Shown here in pieces: positions 1 to 8,200 of a stretch of 11,742 bases of DNA; positions within the stretch are counted from its first letter, which is position 1, and each line of letters starts with the position of its first letter. The DNA is from Verrucomicrobiota bacterium (lineage in GTDB: Bacteria > Verrucomicrobiota > Verrucomicrobiia > Limisphaerales > AV2): positions 1 to 11,742 of the forward strand of contig QHPA01000098.1 of NCBI GenBank assembly GCA_003218935.1, written 5' to 3'. The translations under genes were made by a program, and so were the position numbers. The notes under the pieces were generated by a model, which was given only the letters and a program-made list of their open reading frames with translations, was not told the origin of the DNA and ran no database searches.

Positions 1-491
1 TGCAGACCCAGTTCGGGCAGACACAGAAGGTACTGTCCCAGTTGGAGCAGCAGTTCCAGACCAATCCCGGCGATGGAAAAGTGGCGTTTGAGCTGGCGTC
101 AGCTTACCTGCAACTGCATCAGACGAACGCCGCCTTTCATATTCTCGATCAACTGATCAACGGTCCACAGGCCGACGTGAACGCCGTGCTCGCGGTGGCG
201 AACGCGTACGCCCAACTCCAGCAGGGCGCGAAGCTCGAAACAGTGCTGGAAAAACTGGTCAAGGTCACCCCGGACAGTCCGGAAGCGTGGTATAACCTTG
301 CCTCCACGCGCGCGCTCCTCGGAAAAAGCAATGAAGCCCTGGCGGCGCTGGGCAAATCATTGATGTTAAGCGGGCAACGCCTGGCGCAGAATCCCAAGGA
401 GCGCGATTTGAGGAGAGACGCTGTCACCAACCAGAGTTTCACCACGCTTCGCAGCCTCCCTGAATTTCAGAAACTCATCGCGCCGCCGTAG
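1..491 (+). CDS. TPR-repeat protein, C-terminal part (5' end outside window)
   Basis: The reading frame is open from the first bases of the window (codons begin at base 3), so this is the last ~163 codons of a longer gene; the TTG at 42 is an internal leucine codon, not a convincing start. The visible part has tetratricopeptide-type helical pairs: a unit with FELASAYLQLHQTNAAFHIL, a unit with VLAVANAYAQLQQGAKLE, and a clear unit PDSPEAWYNLASTRALLGKSNEAL (written here as consecutive pieces of one helix pair), ending LRSLPEFQKLIAPP. TPRs form protein-binding superhelices. No catalytic domain is visible, so the function of the whole protein cannot be named; large membrane-anchored TPR proteins are common in this type of genome. 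The gene converges on rsmE across a repeat-rich gap. Confidence 0.8.
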   Translation, partial: QTQFGQTQKVLSQLEQQFQTNPGDGKVAFELASAYLQLHQTNAAFHILDQLINGPQADVNAVLAVANAYAQLQQGAKLETVLEKLVKVTPDSPEAWYNLASTRALLGKSNEALAALGKSLMLSGQRLAQNPKERDLRRDAVTNQSFTTLRSLPEFQKLIAPP

Positions 492-555
492 CCTTCGCGC
501 GGGCTGCTTACCTGCGTGTCTGGTCTTTTGGCGCCGCGAACCTGAGCCGGGGGAA

Positions 556-624
556 AACATCGAACGCCGAAGTGAGCGAGGATTCGCGCTGCCATTCGAA
601 GTTCGGCGTTGGGTGTTCGATGTT
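556..624. repeat. Imperfect inverted repeat (palindromic intergenic repeat)
   Basis: The left arm AACATCGAAC (556-565), followed by GCCGAA to 571, pairs with TTCGGCGTT (602-610) and GTTCGATGTT (615-624), with a short bulge in the right arm. It lies at the convergent ends of the TPR gene and rsmE. On the minus strand one frame reads EEHPTSNTQRRTSN (spanning about 595-640), a kind of peptide I recall as a recurrent spurious translation in verrucomicrobial assemblies; that recollection is unverified. Role unknown; a REP-like element is the best description. Confidence 0.6.
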
Positions 625-636
625 GGATGTTCCTCT

Positions 637-738
637 GGTTCATGGAGAGCGAACACCTCCAGGAATTGGACGTGAGTTGGGGCCATGAACGGTGGGGCGA
701 GACTCCGTTGAGCCCTGATTTGTATCCATTGGAGATCA
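637..738. repeat. Dispersed intergenic repeat, copy 1 (matches 10036-10130)
   Basis: The segment begins GGTTCATGGAGAGC and contains CCATGAACGGTGGGGCGAGA. Bases 683-738 match 10075-10130 at 51 of 56 positions by eye, and weaker similarity reaches back to 637 and 10036. This copy holds only the left arm of the palindrome that is complete in the second copy; where the right arm would be, it switches at about 739 to another module (GCATTGGGACCATGAA), which in the second copy lies upstream instead, at 10066-10081. That rearranged order marks a mosaic repeat family. It occupies a convergent gap, as does the other copy. Confidence 0.8.
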
Positions 739-748
739 TGCATTGGGA

Positions 749-830
749 CCATGAAATACCCCTCACCCGACCTCCGGCCACCCTCTCTCTCCTCCAGTGG
801 GGGAGAGGGAAGGGGTGAGGGGGTTCATGG
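749..830. repeat. Hairpin-forming repeat bracketed by CCATGAA/TTCATGG
   Basis: The outer arms CCATGAA (749-755) and TTCATGG (824-830) enclose CCCCTCACCC (759-768) and GGGTGAGGGG (813-822), with a further inner pair CCCTCTC (781-787) and GAGAGGG (803-809). The result is a long, interrupted GC-rich stem. It sits about 40 bases past the rsmE stop and about 260 bases past the TPR gene stop, so it could end transcription from either side, but it has no T-tract and I do not call it an intrinsic terminator. Confidence 0.65.
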
Positions 831-872
831 GCAGGAGGAAGCGTTTATTACTGGTTTCTTTTGGCAATTGGT

Positions 873-1628
873 TTAACCGCGACAAGCTTGCAGCTCGTAG
901 TTGATGACGGACAGGCAGTAGATCGCCGCCGTTTCGCTGCGCAGCACCAGTTGGCCGAGCGAAATGGGCAGCCCGCCAGCAGCGCGCACCGCATCGATTT
1001 CAGCCGGAGTGAAATCACCTTCTGGTCCGACCCACACGCAGACTGCGTGTGGCAGGCGTTTCTTTTCCGCCCTGAACGATTCGAAGTGCGCGCGCGGATG
1101 CCGGGCGTCGCTTTGCAACGAAGCGATGAGCGACAGGTCAAATTTCTCGCTCCAGGAGAGAAATGCCTGCGGCGTCAGCGGCGCCTCCACGCGAGGAAGC
1201 CAGGCGGCACCGCATTGCTTGATTGCCTCGATAGTCGTCGCCACCCATTTCTCGACTTTGGCCGCGGCGCGGTCGGCTCCGACGTGCGCGACGGTCCGCT
1301 CGGAAAGAATCGGCACGATCCGATGCGCGCCCAGTTCTGTGGCCTTTTGGACGATCAACTCCATGGTTCTGCCCCTGGTGACGGCCTGCGCCAGCGTCAC
1401 TTGACAGGGCAGAGGCGGGATTGGATTTTTCCGCACGATCTTCAGCGTGACGGCGCGGCTACCTGCCTCCCGCACTTCACAAAGCATTTCATCTCCCGCG
1501 CCGTTCAACACGACCACCCGGTCGCGCGGGCGAATCCGCAGAACGTTCAAGGCGTGACGCGACTCTCGCTCCGACAATGAGATCGAGTCCTTCTGACATT
1601 CATCCGGAGGGAGGTAGAACCGGTGCAT
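873..1628 (-). CDS. rsmE: 16S rRNA (uracil-1498-N3)-methyltransferase RsmE
   Basis: RsmE is a SPOUT-class enzyme that uses S-adenosylmethionine to methylate N3 of U1498 in 16S rRNA of the assembled 30S subunit. The 251-residue protein has the family's usual length. An N-terminal PUA-like part starts MHRFYLPPDEC, and the C-terminal trefoil-knot domain carries VGPEGDFTPAE (GPEG at about 201-204) and LGQLVLRSETAAI (LRSETA at 229-234), which form the SAM site. The ATG at 1628 is chosen because homologues begin close to the HRFYL segment; an in-frame ATG at 1655 would add nine residues encoded inside a repeat. No Shine-Dalgarno sequence precedes it. It lies downstream of dnaJ on the same strand with a 109-base gap, the usual chaperone-rsmE linkage. 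It appears intact. Confidence 0.93.
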   Translation of the reverse strand: MHRFYLPPDECQKDSISLSERESRHALNVLRIRPRDRVVVLNGAGDEMLCEVREAGSRAVTLKIVRKNPIPPLPCQVTLAQAVTRGRTMELIVQKATELGAHRIVPILSERTVAHVGADRAAAKVEKWVATTIEAIKQCGAAWLPRVEAPLTPQAFLSWSEKFDLSLIASLQSDARHPRAHFESFRAEKKRLPHAVCVWVGPEGDFTPAEIDAVRAAGGLPISLGQLVLRSETAAIYCLSVINYELQACRG

Positions 1629-1639
1629 GAAAATCAAAT

Positions 1640-1709
1640 TGGAGTAACGGAGCATGGGAGCAACGGAGTGTTGGATTGGCTGGCCTGATCTCGCATCGCT
1701 CCGCTACTC
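1640..1709. repeat. Imperfect inverted repeat between dnaJ and rsmE
   Basis: GGAGTAACGGAGC (1640-1652) and GCTCCGCTACTCC (1697-1709) are complementary at 12 of 13 positions, with related GGAGT/ACTCC-rich sequence between them. The hairpin lies between the dnaJ stop and the rsmE start within the same transcription direction, so it could act as an mRNA processing or stability element, or simply be another palindromic intergenic repeat. No T-tract follows on the minus strand. Confidence 0.55.
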
Positions 1710-1737
1710 CAACGCTCCATCCCCGTCTCTATCCGCG

Positions 1738-2793
1738 TCATCGAAACAGGTCCTTCGCCTTTTCAAAGAACGGCACTTCCACGTGCACGCGCACGTGCAG
1801 GTCGCCTACGCCGTAGCCCTGAACATTTTTCACCCCTTTGCCTTTCAGCCGGAACACCGTTCCCGTCTGCGTGCCGGGCGGGATTTTGATGCTCGCCTTG
1901 CTCGACAACGTCGGGACTTCGATTTCAGCCCCGAGCGCTGCCTGCACGAAACTGATCGGCACCTCGCAAATCAAATCGTCGCCCTCGCGCTGAAAAAGCT
2001 CATGCGGCTTGACGTGCAAGACGACGTAAAGATTTCCCGACGGCCCGCCGCGAATGCCTCCTTCGCCGTTGCCCGCCGAGCGCAGCCGCGCGCCGGTGTC
2101 CAGTCCCGGTGGAATTTTAATCGTGATTTTGGAAGTGCGCTCGCGCCGTCCGGCGCCGTGGCACGCGCGGCACGGTTTTTCGACCACTTGTCCCGCGCCT
2201 TCGCACCGTGGACACGTTTGCGCAATGCTGAAAATCCCGCGCGAGCTGATGACCTGCCCGCGCCCGCCGCAGGTCGAACACGTTTTCGAGGTCGAGCCTG
2301 GCTCCGCGCCCGAGCCCTGGCAGGACTCGCACGAGTCGAGCTTCGCGACCGCGATTTCTTTTTCGCAGCCCAACACCGCTTCCTCGAACGAAATCTCCAG
2401 ATCATAACGCAGGTCGGCGCCGCGCCTCGGGCCGGCCGGATCCTGCCGTTCGCCGCCGAACAATTCATCGAAGATGCTGCCGGTGCCGGCGCCGAAGACT
2501 TCGCGGAAAATCTCAAACGGATCATGGAAGCCGCCGCCCCGAAAACCTCCGCCGGCGCGCGCGCGCGGATCGAAGGCAGCATGGCCGTACCGGTCGTAAG
2601 CGGCCCGCGTCTGCGGATCGCTCAGGGCTTCGTAGGCTTCGCCCAATTCCTTGAATTTTTCCTCGGCGGTTTTGTCGCCGGGATTCTTATCCGGATGGTA
2701 TTTGATGGCCAGTTTGCGATAGGCCTTTTTGATTTCCTCCTCGCTGGCCGCGCGGTCCACCTCGAGGACCTCGTAATAATCGCGTTTGGCCAT
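1738..2793 (-). CDS. dnaJ: Co-chaperone DnaJ (Hsp40, type I) with shortened C-terminus
   Basis: DnaJ delivers unfolded proteins to DnaK and stimulates its ATPase. The J-domain starts [20 protein letters not shown] with the HPD motif at residues 33-35. A Gly/Phe-rich linker follows ([13 protein letters not shown]). Four CxxCxGxG zinc motifs lie at residues 155-162, 172-179, 194-201 and 208-215. The substrate-binding beta domains come next. The start at 2793 is fixed by the J-domain; the frame runs further upstream but overlaps grpE. The protein has 351 residues where about 375-390 is usual. After HVEVP (to residue 341) it jumps directly to [10 protein letters not shown], which resembles the extreme C-terminal helix of normal DnaJ; about 30 residues of the dimerisation region seem to be missing in frame. 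It starts 5 bases after the grpE stop, so the two are co-transcribed. Confidence 0.92.
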   Translation of the reverse strand: MAKRDYYEVLEVDRAASEEEIKKAYRKLAIKYHPDKNPGDKTAEEKFKELGEAYEALSDPQTRAAYDRYGHAAFDPRARAGGGFRGGGFHDPFEIFREVFGAGTGSIFDELFGGERQDPAGPRRGADLRYDLEISFEEAVLGCEKEIAVAKLDSCESCQGSGAEPGSTSKTCSTCGGRGQVISSRGIFSIAQTCPRCEGAGQVVEKPCRACHGAGRRERTSKITIKIPPGLDTGARLRSAGNGEGGIRGGPSGNLYVVLHVKPHELFQREGDDLICEVPISFVQAALGAEIEVPTLSSKASIKIPPGTQTGTVFRLKGKGVKNVQGYGVGDLHVRVHVEVPFFEKAKDLFR

Positions 2794-2798
2794 GGCGG

Positions 2799-3341
2799 TC
2801 AGGCAGTCGGTTTTTTGGCCACAACAACGCTGGCCGGGCGGATCAGGCGATCGCGCAATTTGTAACCTTTGCGCAACTGTCGCAGCACCTGGCCTTCGGG
2901 CACATCGGCGGTTTCCTGTTGCGAAAGGGCTTCGTGCAAATTCGGATCGAACGGCCGGCCGGAAGCGTCGTTGTTGGCGGCCGCCAGGGCCATGTCGAAA
3001 TTGTCCAGGGCCGGAATCAGCTTTTCGAGCAGCGAGACGTTGGCGAAGCGAGTCGCTTCCTGGCGTTCGCGCGCGGCGCGTTTCTTGAAGTTCTCCAGAT
3101 CCGCGGTTGCGCGCAGCAGCCGGTCCCAATGTTCGTCCGCTTTGGCGGCCCTGACCTTCAATTCTTCAATTTGCTGCGGCGTGAACGGGACTTCGGCGCG
3201 GGCGGTCGTCTTCTTCGTGGCCTGCTCGGTTTCCGGCCTCCCCGCGGGGGTGCCTGCTTCAGTCGCCTGTTCCGCTTCGCCAGGCGGCGGCGCGTCACTC
3301 CGGTTGGTTTCTTTCGACAAATTTTCCTTCGCACTCATCAT
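2799..3341 (-). CDS. grpE: Nucleotide exchange factor GrpE with internal gap
   Basis: GrpE releases ADP from DnaK. An acidic, low-complexity N-terminus is followed by a long helix ([20 protein letters not shown], then [20 protein letters not shown]), [20 protein letters not shown], and the C-terminal beta domain with [11 protein letters not shown] (128-138) and [19 protein letters not shown] (158-176). Normal GrpE has roughly 30-35 residues between the RALE/DMAL segment and PFDPN, forming part of the four-helix bundle; here only about five residues (DASG region, 125-128) remain, so an in-frame deletion is inferred. Two adjacent ATGs (3341, 3338) fit family N-termini; the longer frame to 3365 adds MYFAATLK, which overlaps the likely promoter. 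No Shine-Dalgarno sequence. First gene of grpE-dnaJ-rsmE. Confidence 0.9.
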   Translation of the reverse strand: MMSAKENLSKETNRSDAPPPGEAEQATEAGTPAGRPETEQATKKTTARAEVPFTPQQIEELKVRAAKADEHWDRLLRATADLENFKKRAARERQEATRFANVSLLEKLIPALDNFDMALAAANNDASGRPFDPNLHEALSQQETADVPEGQVLRQLRKGYKLRDRLIRPASVVVAKKPTA

Positions 3342-3356
3342 TTTCAAAGTGGCCGC

Positions 3357-3385
3357 AAAATACACAAACCCCCGGTCAAGGGCAA
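3357..3385 (-). promoter_or_regulatory. Candidate sigma70-type promoter for grpE-dnaJ
   Basis: On the minus strand TTGCCC (3385-3380) and TATTTT (3362-3357) are separated by exactly 17 bases. Transcription would begin near 3350, leaving a leader of only about 10 bases before the grpE ATG at 3341, consistent with the lack of a Shine-Dalgarno sequence. No CIRCE element or convincing heat-shock sigma32 motif was seen. Based on motif matching only. Confidence 0.4.
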
Positions 3386-3419
3386 CTGCGTTAAAGAACC
3401 CAGGTGGGGAAACACCGAT

Positions 3420-3680
3420 TCACTTTTCCCTCCCTGCCGCGGTGGAAGTCATGGCGAGTGCTGCGTCTAACGAAAATGGTGATAGAACCAAATTGCCCGG
3501 GTCCCTCGCCAGGCGTGCAAACAAATCAAAGGCAAATGTGTTGTTTGCGATGGCAAGCTGTTTGGCCTCCATCGGTAAGCCAGCCTCAACTGACCACCCA
3601 ATGAGAATGATGCCGATTCCATTGAGAATCGTTGCTGTGAAAATGCTCCCAGCAGTGCTTCTATCTGATTTCATTTCCAC
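3420..3680 (-). pseudogene. N-terminal fragment of an exported serpin
   Basis: This 86-residue ORF begins MEMKSDRSTAGSIF, has a hydrophobic segment (about residues 11-29, including ILNGIGIILIGW) fitting a signal peptide or anchor, and then reads ANNTFAFDLFARLA followed by DPGNLVLSPFSLDAALAMTS. This is the start of a serpin fold: helix A and the conserved NxxxSPxSxxxALAM strand/helix B region. Serpins are about 380 residues and act through a C-terminal reactive-centre loop; here a stop follows TAAGREK, and nothing resembling the remaining ~300 residues lies downstream before the grpE promoter. It therefore cannot inhibit a protease. AAAGGA about 10 bases before the ATG is a plausible ribosome site, the best in this part of the window. 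I infer a remnant left by a deletion. Confidence 0.7.
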
Positions 3681-3765
3681 GAGTTCCTTTCTCGAATTTG
3701 TTGTTTGCCCGAGCGTGTCGTTTTGGCCTATGTTTGCCAGCGGTATCCTGACTAATGTTTTGAAT

Positions 3766-3792
3766 TTGTCGAATGATTCAGCGGTCTATAAA
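3766..3792 (+). promoter_or_regulatory. Weak candidate promoter for the DUF1501 gene
   Basis: TTGTCG (3766-3771) and TATAAA (3787-3792) are 15 bases apart, 33 bases before the ATG at 3826. The spacing is short and the match imperfect. The divergent gap 3681-3825 is more A/T-rich than its surroundings and should contain promoters for both this gene and the former serpin gene. Confidence 0.22.
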
Positions 3793-3825
3793 AACAGTCG
3801 CGGACCTCAGACTCGCGTAAAATAG

Positions 3826-5206
3826 ATGCAACATCACCAGCCACGTCTCGAAGATACTTTTCTGACCCGGCGCGAGTTTCTCTGCCGTTGCGGCATGGGC
3901 ATGGGCGCGCTCAGCCTGGCGACTTTCTTCGGTGGGGTCGAGGAGCTGGCCGCTTCGGCGCGGGCGGAGGAGGCTGTTTCTCCGCTCATGCCCAAACCGG
4001 CGCAGTTCCCGGCCAGAGCCAGGCACGTCATCCATATCTTCGCCAACGGCGGCCCATCGCACGTGGACACCTTTGATCCGAAACCTGCCCTGAAAAAATA
4101 CGCCGGCAAACCGTTGCCGATGGAAAATTTAAAGACGGAGCGCAAAACCGGTGCGGCGTTTCCTTCGCCTTATCAATTCAGGAAATACGGCCAGAGCGGC
4201 ATCGAAGTCAGCGAAATTTTCGAGCGAGTCGGCGAGTGCGTGGACGACATCGCGGTTATTCGTTCGATGCACGCCGACGTGCCGAACCATGAGCCGTCGT
4301 TGCTGCTGATGAATTGCGGCGAGGCGCGGCTCATCCGGCCGAGCATGGGTTCGTGGATCAACTATGGTTTGGGCACGGAGAACCAAAATCTGCCCGGCTT
4401 CATCGTGATGTGCCCCGGCGGCTATCCGATCCAGGAGTCACAGAACTGGCAGTCCGGTTTTCTGCCGGGGATTTTTCAGGGCACCTACATCGACACGCAG
4501 CACACCCGGATTGAAAAGCTCATCGAGCACATCCAGAACAAATACACGTCCCTGCGGGAACAGAAAGAACAGCTCGAACTGCTCCAGGCACTCAACGAAC
4601 GCCATCTCCAGAAGCGCCAGCAGGACGCGCAGTTGGAGGCGCGCATTCAATCCTTTGAGCTGGCTTACCGGATGCAGATAGACGCCACCGACGCGTTCGA
4701 CGTCAGCCGCGAGCCGGAACACATCCGCCGGATGTATGGAGACGGGACGCAAGCCCGGCAGTTGCTCATTGCCCGGCGGTTGATTGAGAAGGGCGTGCGC
4801 TTTGTCCAGGTCTGGCATGGCGCCGGCCAGCCGTGGGACAACCACGACGAAGCGCGGCTTGTTGGAGGAAACGCTGATCATCTGGGGCGGCGAATTTGGC
4901 CGCACGCCGACCGTGGAGCTGCCGACGCCCGGTTCCAACGCCGGCAAAATCAACGGACGCGACCACAACCACTACGGTTTTACGATGTGGCTGGCGGGCG
5001 GCGGCGTGCGCGGCGGCTGTGTCCACGGCGCGACCGACGAATTCGGTTTCCAGGCTGTCGAGGACAAAGTTCATGTGCACGACCTGCACGCCACCATTCT
5101 GGCATTGCTCGGTTTTGACCACGAGAAGCTCACTTTCCGGCATGCCGGCCGCGACTTCCGTCTTACCGACGTGCACGGCCATGTGGTCAGGGAATTGATC
5201 GCCTGA
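3826..5206 (+). pseudogene. DUF1501 (Tat-exported, alkaline-phosphatase-like) gene with frameshift deletion
   Basis: Two frames together make one DUF1501 protein. The first (3826 to 4848) starts MQHHQPRLEDTFLTRREFLC: the twin arginine at residues 15-16 plus a hydrophobic stretch (MGMGALSLATFF) is a Tat signal. Then come HIFANGGPSHVDTFDPKP and [16 protein letters not shown]. The second frame resumes at 4850 with [20 protein letters not shown], then [18 protein letters not shown], and ends [10 protein letters not shown] at 5206. DUF1501 belongs to the alkaline phosphatase/sulfatase-like clan, is abundant in Planctomycetes and Verrucomicrobia, and often sits beside a DUF1549/DUF1553 cytochrome gene, absent here. 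From memory of homologues about 25-28 residues are lost at the junction, with a net shift of +1, so the product as read would end at 5118 in unrelated sequence. The two parts total about 459 codons; about 485 is usual. Confidence 0.85.
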
Positions 5207-5254
5207 CCAAAGCACGCCGCTCCTCGCGCACCCCTCCGGGCGCAGGTCACACCG

Positions 5255-8200
5255 TCAAGCTTCATTCATAACCTTGTTGTAAACGCTCCGAATCGCGGTT
5301 CGATGCGCTCCCACGGCTTTCATGAAACTGTCCGCGTCAGCGAACCCACAACGCACGGCGACGCGATAGAGCGGAGCCGGATCGTCGGGCAATACCGCTT
5401 CACCTTCAAAACTCCAGCGACGCAGGATGCATTCGATGCGCAGCAAGTCGCGGTAGTTCTCAATCAACGAACTGGCATCAGCCGGAGGCAAGGCATTTTT
5501 TTCGCGGGCAAGCTGCAGCGCGCGAAGTGTGTTCGGCTCCTGCCAACCGTGCGCGAGGCAAAGCGTCTGCGCGATGAACTCCGCCTCAAGGAGACCACCG
5601 GCGCCCGTCTTGATGGCCAGGTCGTTTTTGCCAGGCGGCGTGCGTTCCTTTTCGATGCGCGCGCGCATTTTGGCGATTTCTGTTTTCCAATCGTGCCGAT
5701 ACGCCACGAGACCACCCCTTGATTCTTTAATCGCAGCTTTCCGGTTGCGCCCGGCGCGGCGAGGCGCGGGTGTCGCCGGGGGGACGCGCACACGGAAGCC
5801 AGCGGCTACATTTTCCGGTGAGAAATTCGCGAGGGTTGCTGCCAATCGTTGAAATTGTTCCCCCGTTTTCATGTCGCCGGCAATGGCGCGGACGCGGGTG
5901 AGGGATTGGATCTCCCAAAGCATGGCGCGGCGGCGATAGTAATCTTCACAAGTCTCAAGCGTGTTGACGAGCAATCCTTTCTCGCCGTCGGGACGCAGGC
6001 GCGCGTCGGTGACGAACGCAACGCCAAGTTCAGTCGGACGGGACAGCAAATCCATGACTTCCGCCGCGAGACGCTGCAACGTCGGCAGTTTCCTGGTCCT
6101 GGAACCGGCGACGAACATGATGTCGAGGTCGGAGCCGTAGTTCAATTCCGCGCCGCCCAGCTTGCCGAGGCCGAGGATAACGAGCGGCGCGGTTTTGAAC
6201 TTGTTTTTGCGCAACACGACTTCGAGCCCGTAGCGCAGGCACGCATCGGCAAGGGCGGAAAGTTCAGCAAGGTTCTGCTCGAAGTCGGCCAGACCAAGAA
6301 TGTCGCGCAAGCCGATGCGCATCAACTCGGCCTGGTGGTAACGCCGCAGCCAGAGCCGCTGGTCTTCGTCGTCGCGGCCGTGGCGCAAATCCTGCAGAAT
6401 TTGTTCAGCCGTTTTGCGCCGACGCAGCCGGCCGCTCAGCTCCAGTTCGTCCACCAGGTCCGGCGTGCGAATGGCGGTTTCCGCGAGGAATTCCGAGCGG
6501 TCGAACAGCCACAGCAGCAATTCGAACAGCGATGAATTGCTGGTCCACGTTTCATAGAGCATCGCGCGCGTGCCATAGGCAGTGACGAAACTGTCCAGGC
6601 GTGTCAGGACTCGGTCAGGGTCGGACAACGCGTTCTTCGGCATCGCGATCCTGCCTCGGGAATCTTTCTTCGGACAAAGCGCAAAAAATTTCGGCAGCAA
6701 TTCCATCGCCAAATCCACGGTGCGCGGCGAAACGTGAATGTAGCCGGGGCCGAACGCGAACGTTTCGAGGAGGCGGAGCGACTTGTCCACATCCTGGAAC
6801 GAATGGTTCATGAGAATCCTCCTCCATTCGGTTTCACATCCGGCAAATCCGCGAGGCAGCGGCCGGGTTGACTCCGGCTGTTGGATTTTGAGCAGCGCGT
6901 CGAAAGTTTCGCGAACGTGTTGAGTGTGCGCTCGCAACGCGCGCTCAAACGCGCGCAGTGAGTCAAAGCCCATCAGAGCGGCGAGCCGTTCGCGCGCCTC
7001 GCGTTCAGCCGGAATGGTGTGGGTCTGCAAATTGTTTTCCATTTGCAAGCGGTGCTCCACGTCGCGCAGGAAGCAGTAGGCATCCGCGAGTTTCCTGGCG
7101 TCGGCTTCGGGCAGCAAATGGTACTGCACCATTTTTTCCAGCGCCGACAACGTCCGGGCATTTTGCAGAAAGGGAATCCGACCCGCCTTCAGCAGTTGCA
7201 GCGCCTGCACGATGAATTCGATTTCGCGAATCCCGCCGCGTCCGAGCTTGACGTTGCGATCGATTTCGCCCGCTTTCACCACTTCGTTTTCAATGCGCTG
7301 CTTCGTCTCGGCGACTTCGCGCAAAATCCATTCGCCAATCGACCGCGGATAGCGGAACGGCTGGAGCACCTCGAAGAATTCAGAGGCCAGCGACTCGTCG
7401 CCGGCGACACGCCTGGCCTTGATGAGCATCATCCGCTCCCAGGTCTGGCCCCATTGCGCGTAATAATTCTCGTAACTGCCGAGCGAACGCGCCAGCGGGC
7501 CGGCGTCCCCTTCAGGCCGCAAGCGCAAGTCGATCCGGTAAAGTGTTCCCTCCGGCATCAGGCGCGTGACTTCAGCGACGAACGCCTCGATGAGCCGCTT
7601 GAAAAACTGGTGGTTCGTCAGTCCTTTGCCGCTCTGTGCCGTCTTTGCGGGCGGCTCCTTGAAAACGTGGCCTTCGTCCGTGTAAACGAAAATCAAATCG
7701 ACATCTGAACTGTAATTGAGTTCCTGTCCGCCGAGTTTGCCCATCCCGAAAATGCAAAACTCCGTCCGCTGCCAGCGTTCGCTGGCGTCGAGGTGATACG
7801 GCTGGCCGAACCGCTCGGTGAACTGTTTCCGGCAGATTCGATACATGGCGTCCAGGCAGACGTCGGCTACGCCGGAGATTTCGCGCGTGATTTCTGTGAC
7901 GTTGCCGAGGCGGGCGAGGTCGCGGGCGGCGATGCGGAGCATTTCACGCTGCTTAAAGAGGCGCAGTTGCACAAAGGCTGTTGTGAAATCGCGCGCTTCG
8001 ATCAACGGCTTCAGCCACGCGTCCACTTCGCGGCGCAAACCCTGTTCCTGCCGGGGGTGCCGGAGCAATTCGGCGTCCAGCGCCTGAGTGAGCCAAGCCG
8101 GATGTTTGAGCAGCAGTTCGTTGAGCGCCTGCGAACCGCTGAACAGCGCGGCGAGAATCCGCGCCTGTTCCAGAGAAGCTTTTCTTAGAGCGGACGCGGC

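Noticed and set aside
366..752. Minus-strand ORFs over the repeat-rich gap (EEHPTSN peptide)
   Set aside because: They translate palindromic intergenic repeats and the antisense of the TPR gene; no start signal or domain.
759..822. CCCCTCACCC hairpin as an intrinsic terminator for rsmE or the TPR gene
   Set aside because: The stem is GC-rich but interrupted by a long loop and has no run of T on either strand.
861..1580. 239-residue plus-strand ORF
   Set aside because: Shadow of rsmE, whose SPOUT motifs are clear on the minus strand.
1654..2865. 403-residue plus-strand ORF
   Set aside because: It is antisense to dnaJ, whose J-domain and zinc motifs fix the true frame; the plus-strand product is Arg/Ala-rich with no motif.
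1738..3129. Longer 463-residue DnaJ starting at 3129
   Set aside because: The extra N-terminus is antisense-free but overlaps grpE in another frame and lacks motifs; the J-domain starts at the ATG at 2793.
2869..3825. 318-residue plus-strand ORF running up to the DUF1501 start
   Set aside because: It is antisense to grpE and the serpin fragment and has Ser/Arg-rich shadow composition without any recognisable domain.
5849..6535. Plus-strand ORFs inside glnE (also 7019-7708 and others)
   Set aside because: All are antisense to the full-length, motif-complete glnE and are explained by high GC content.
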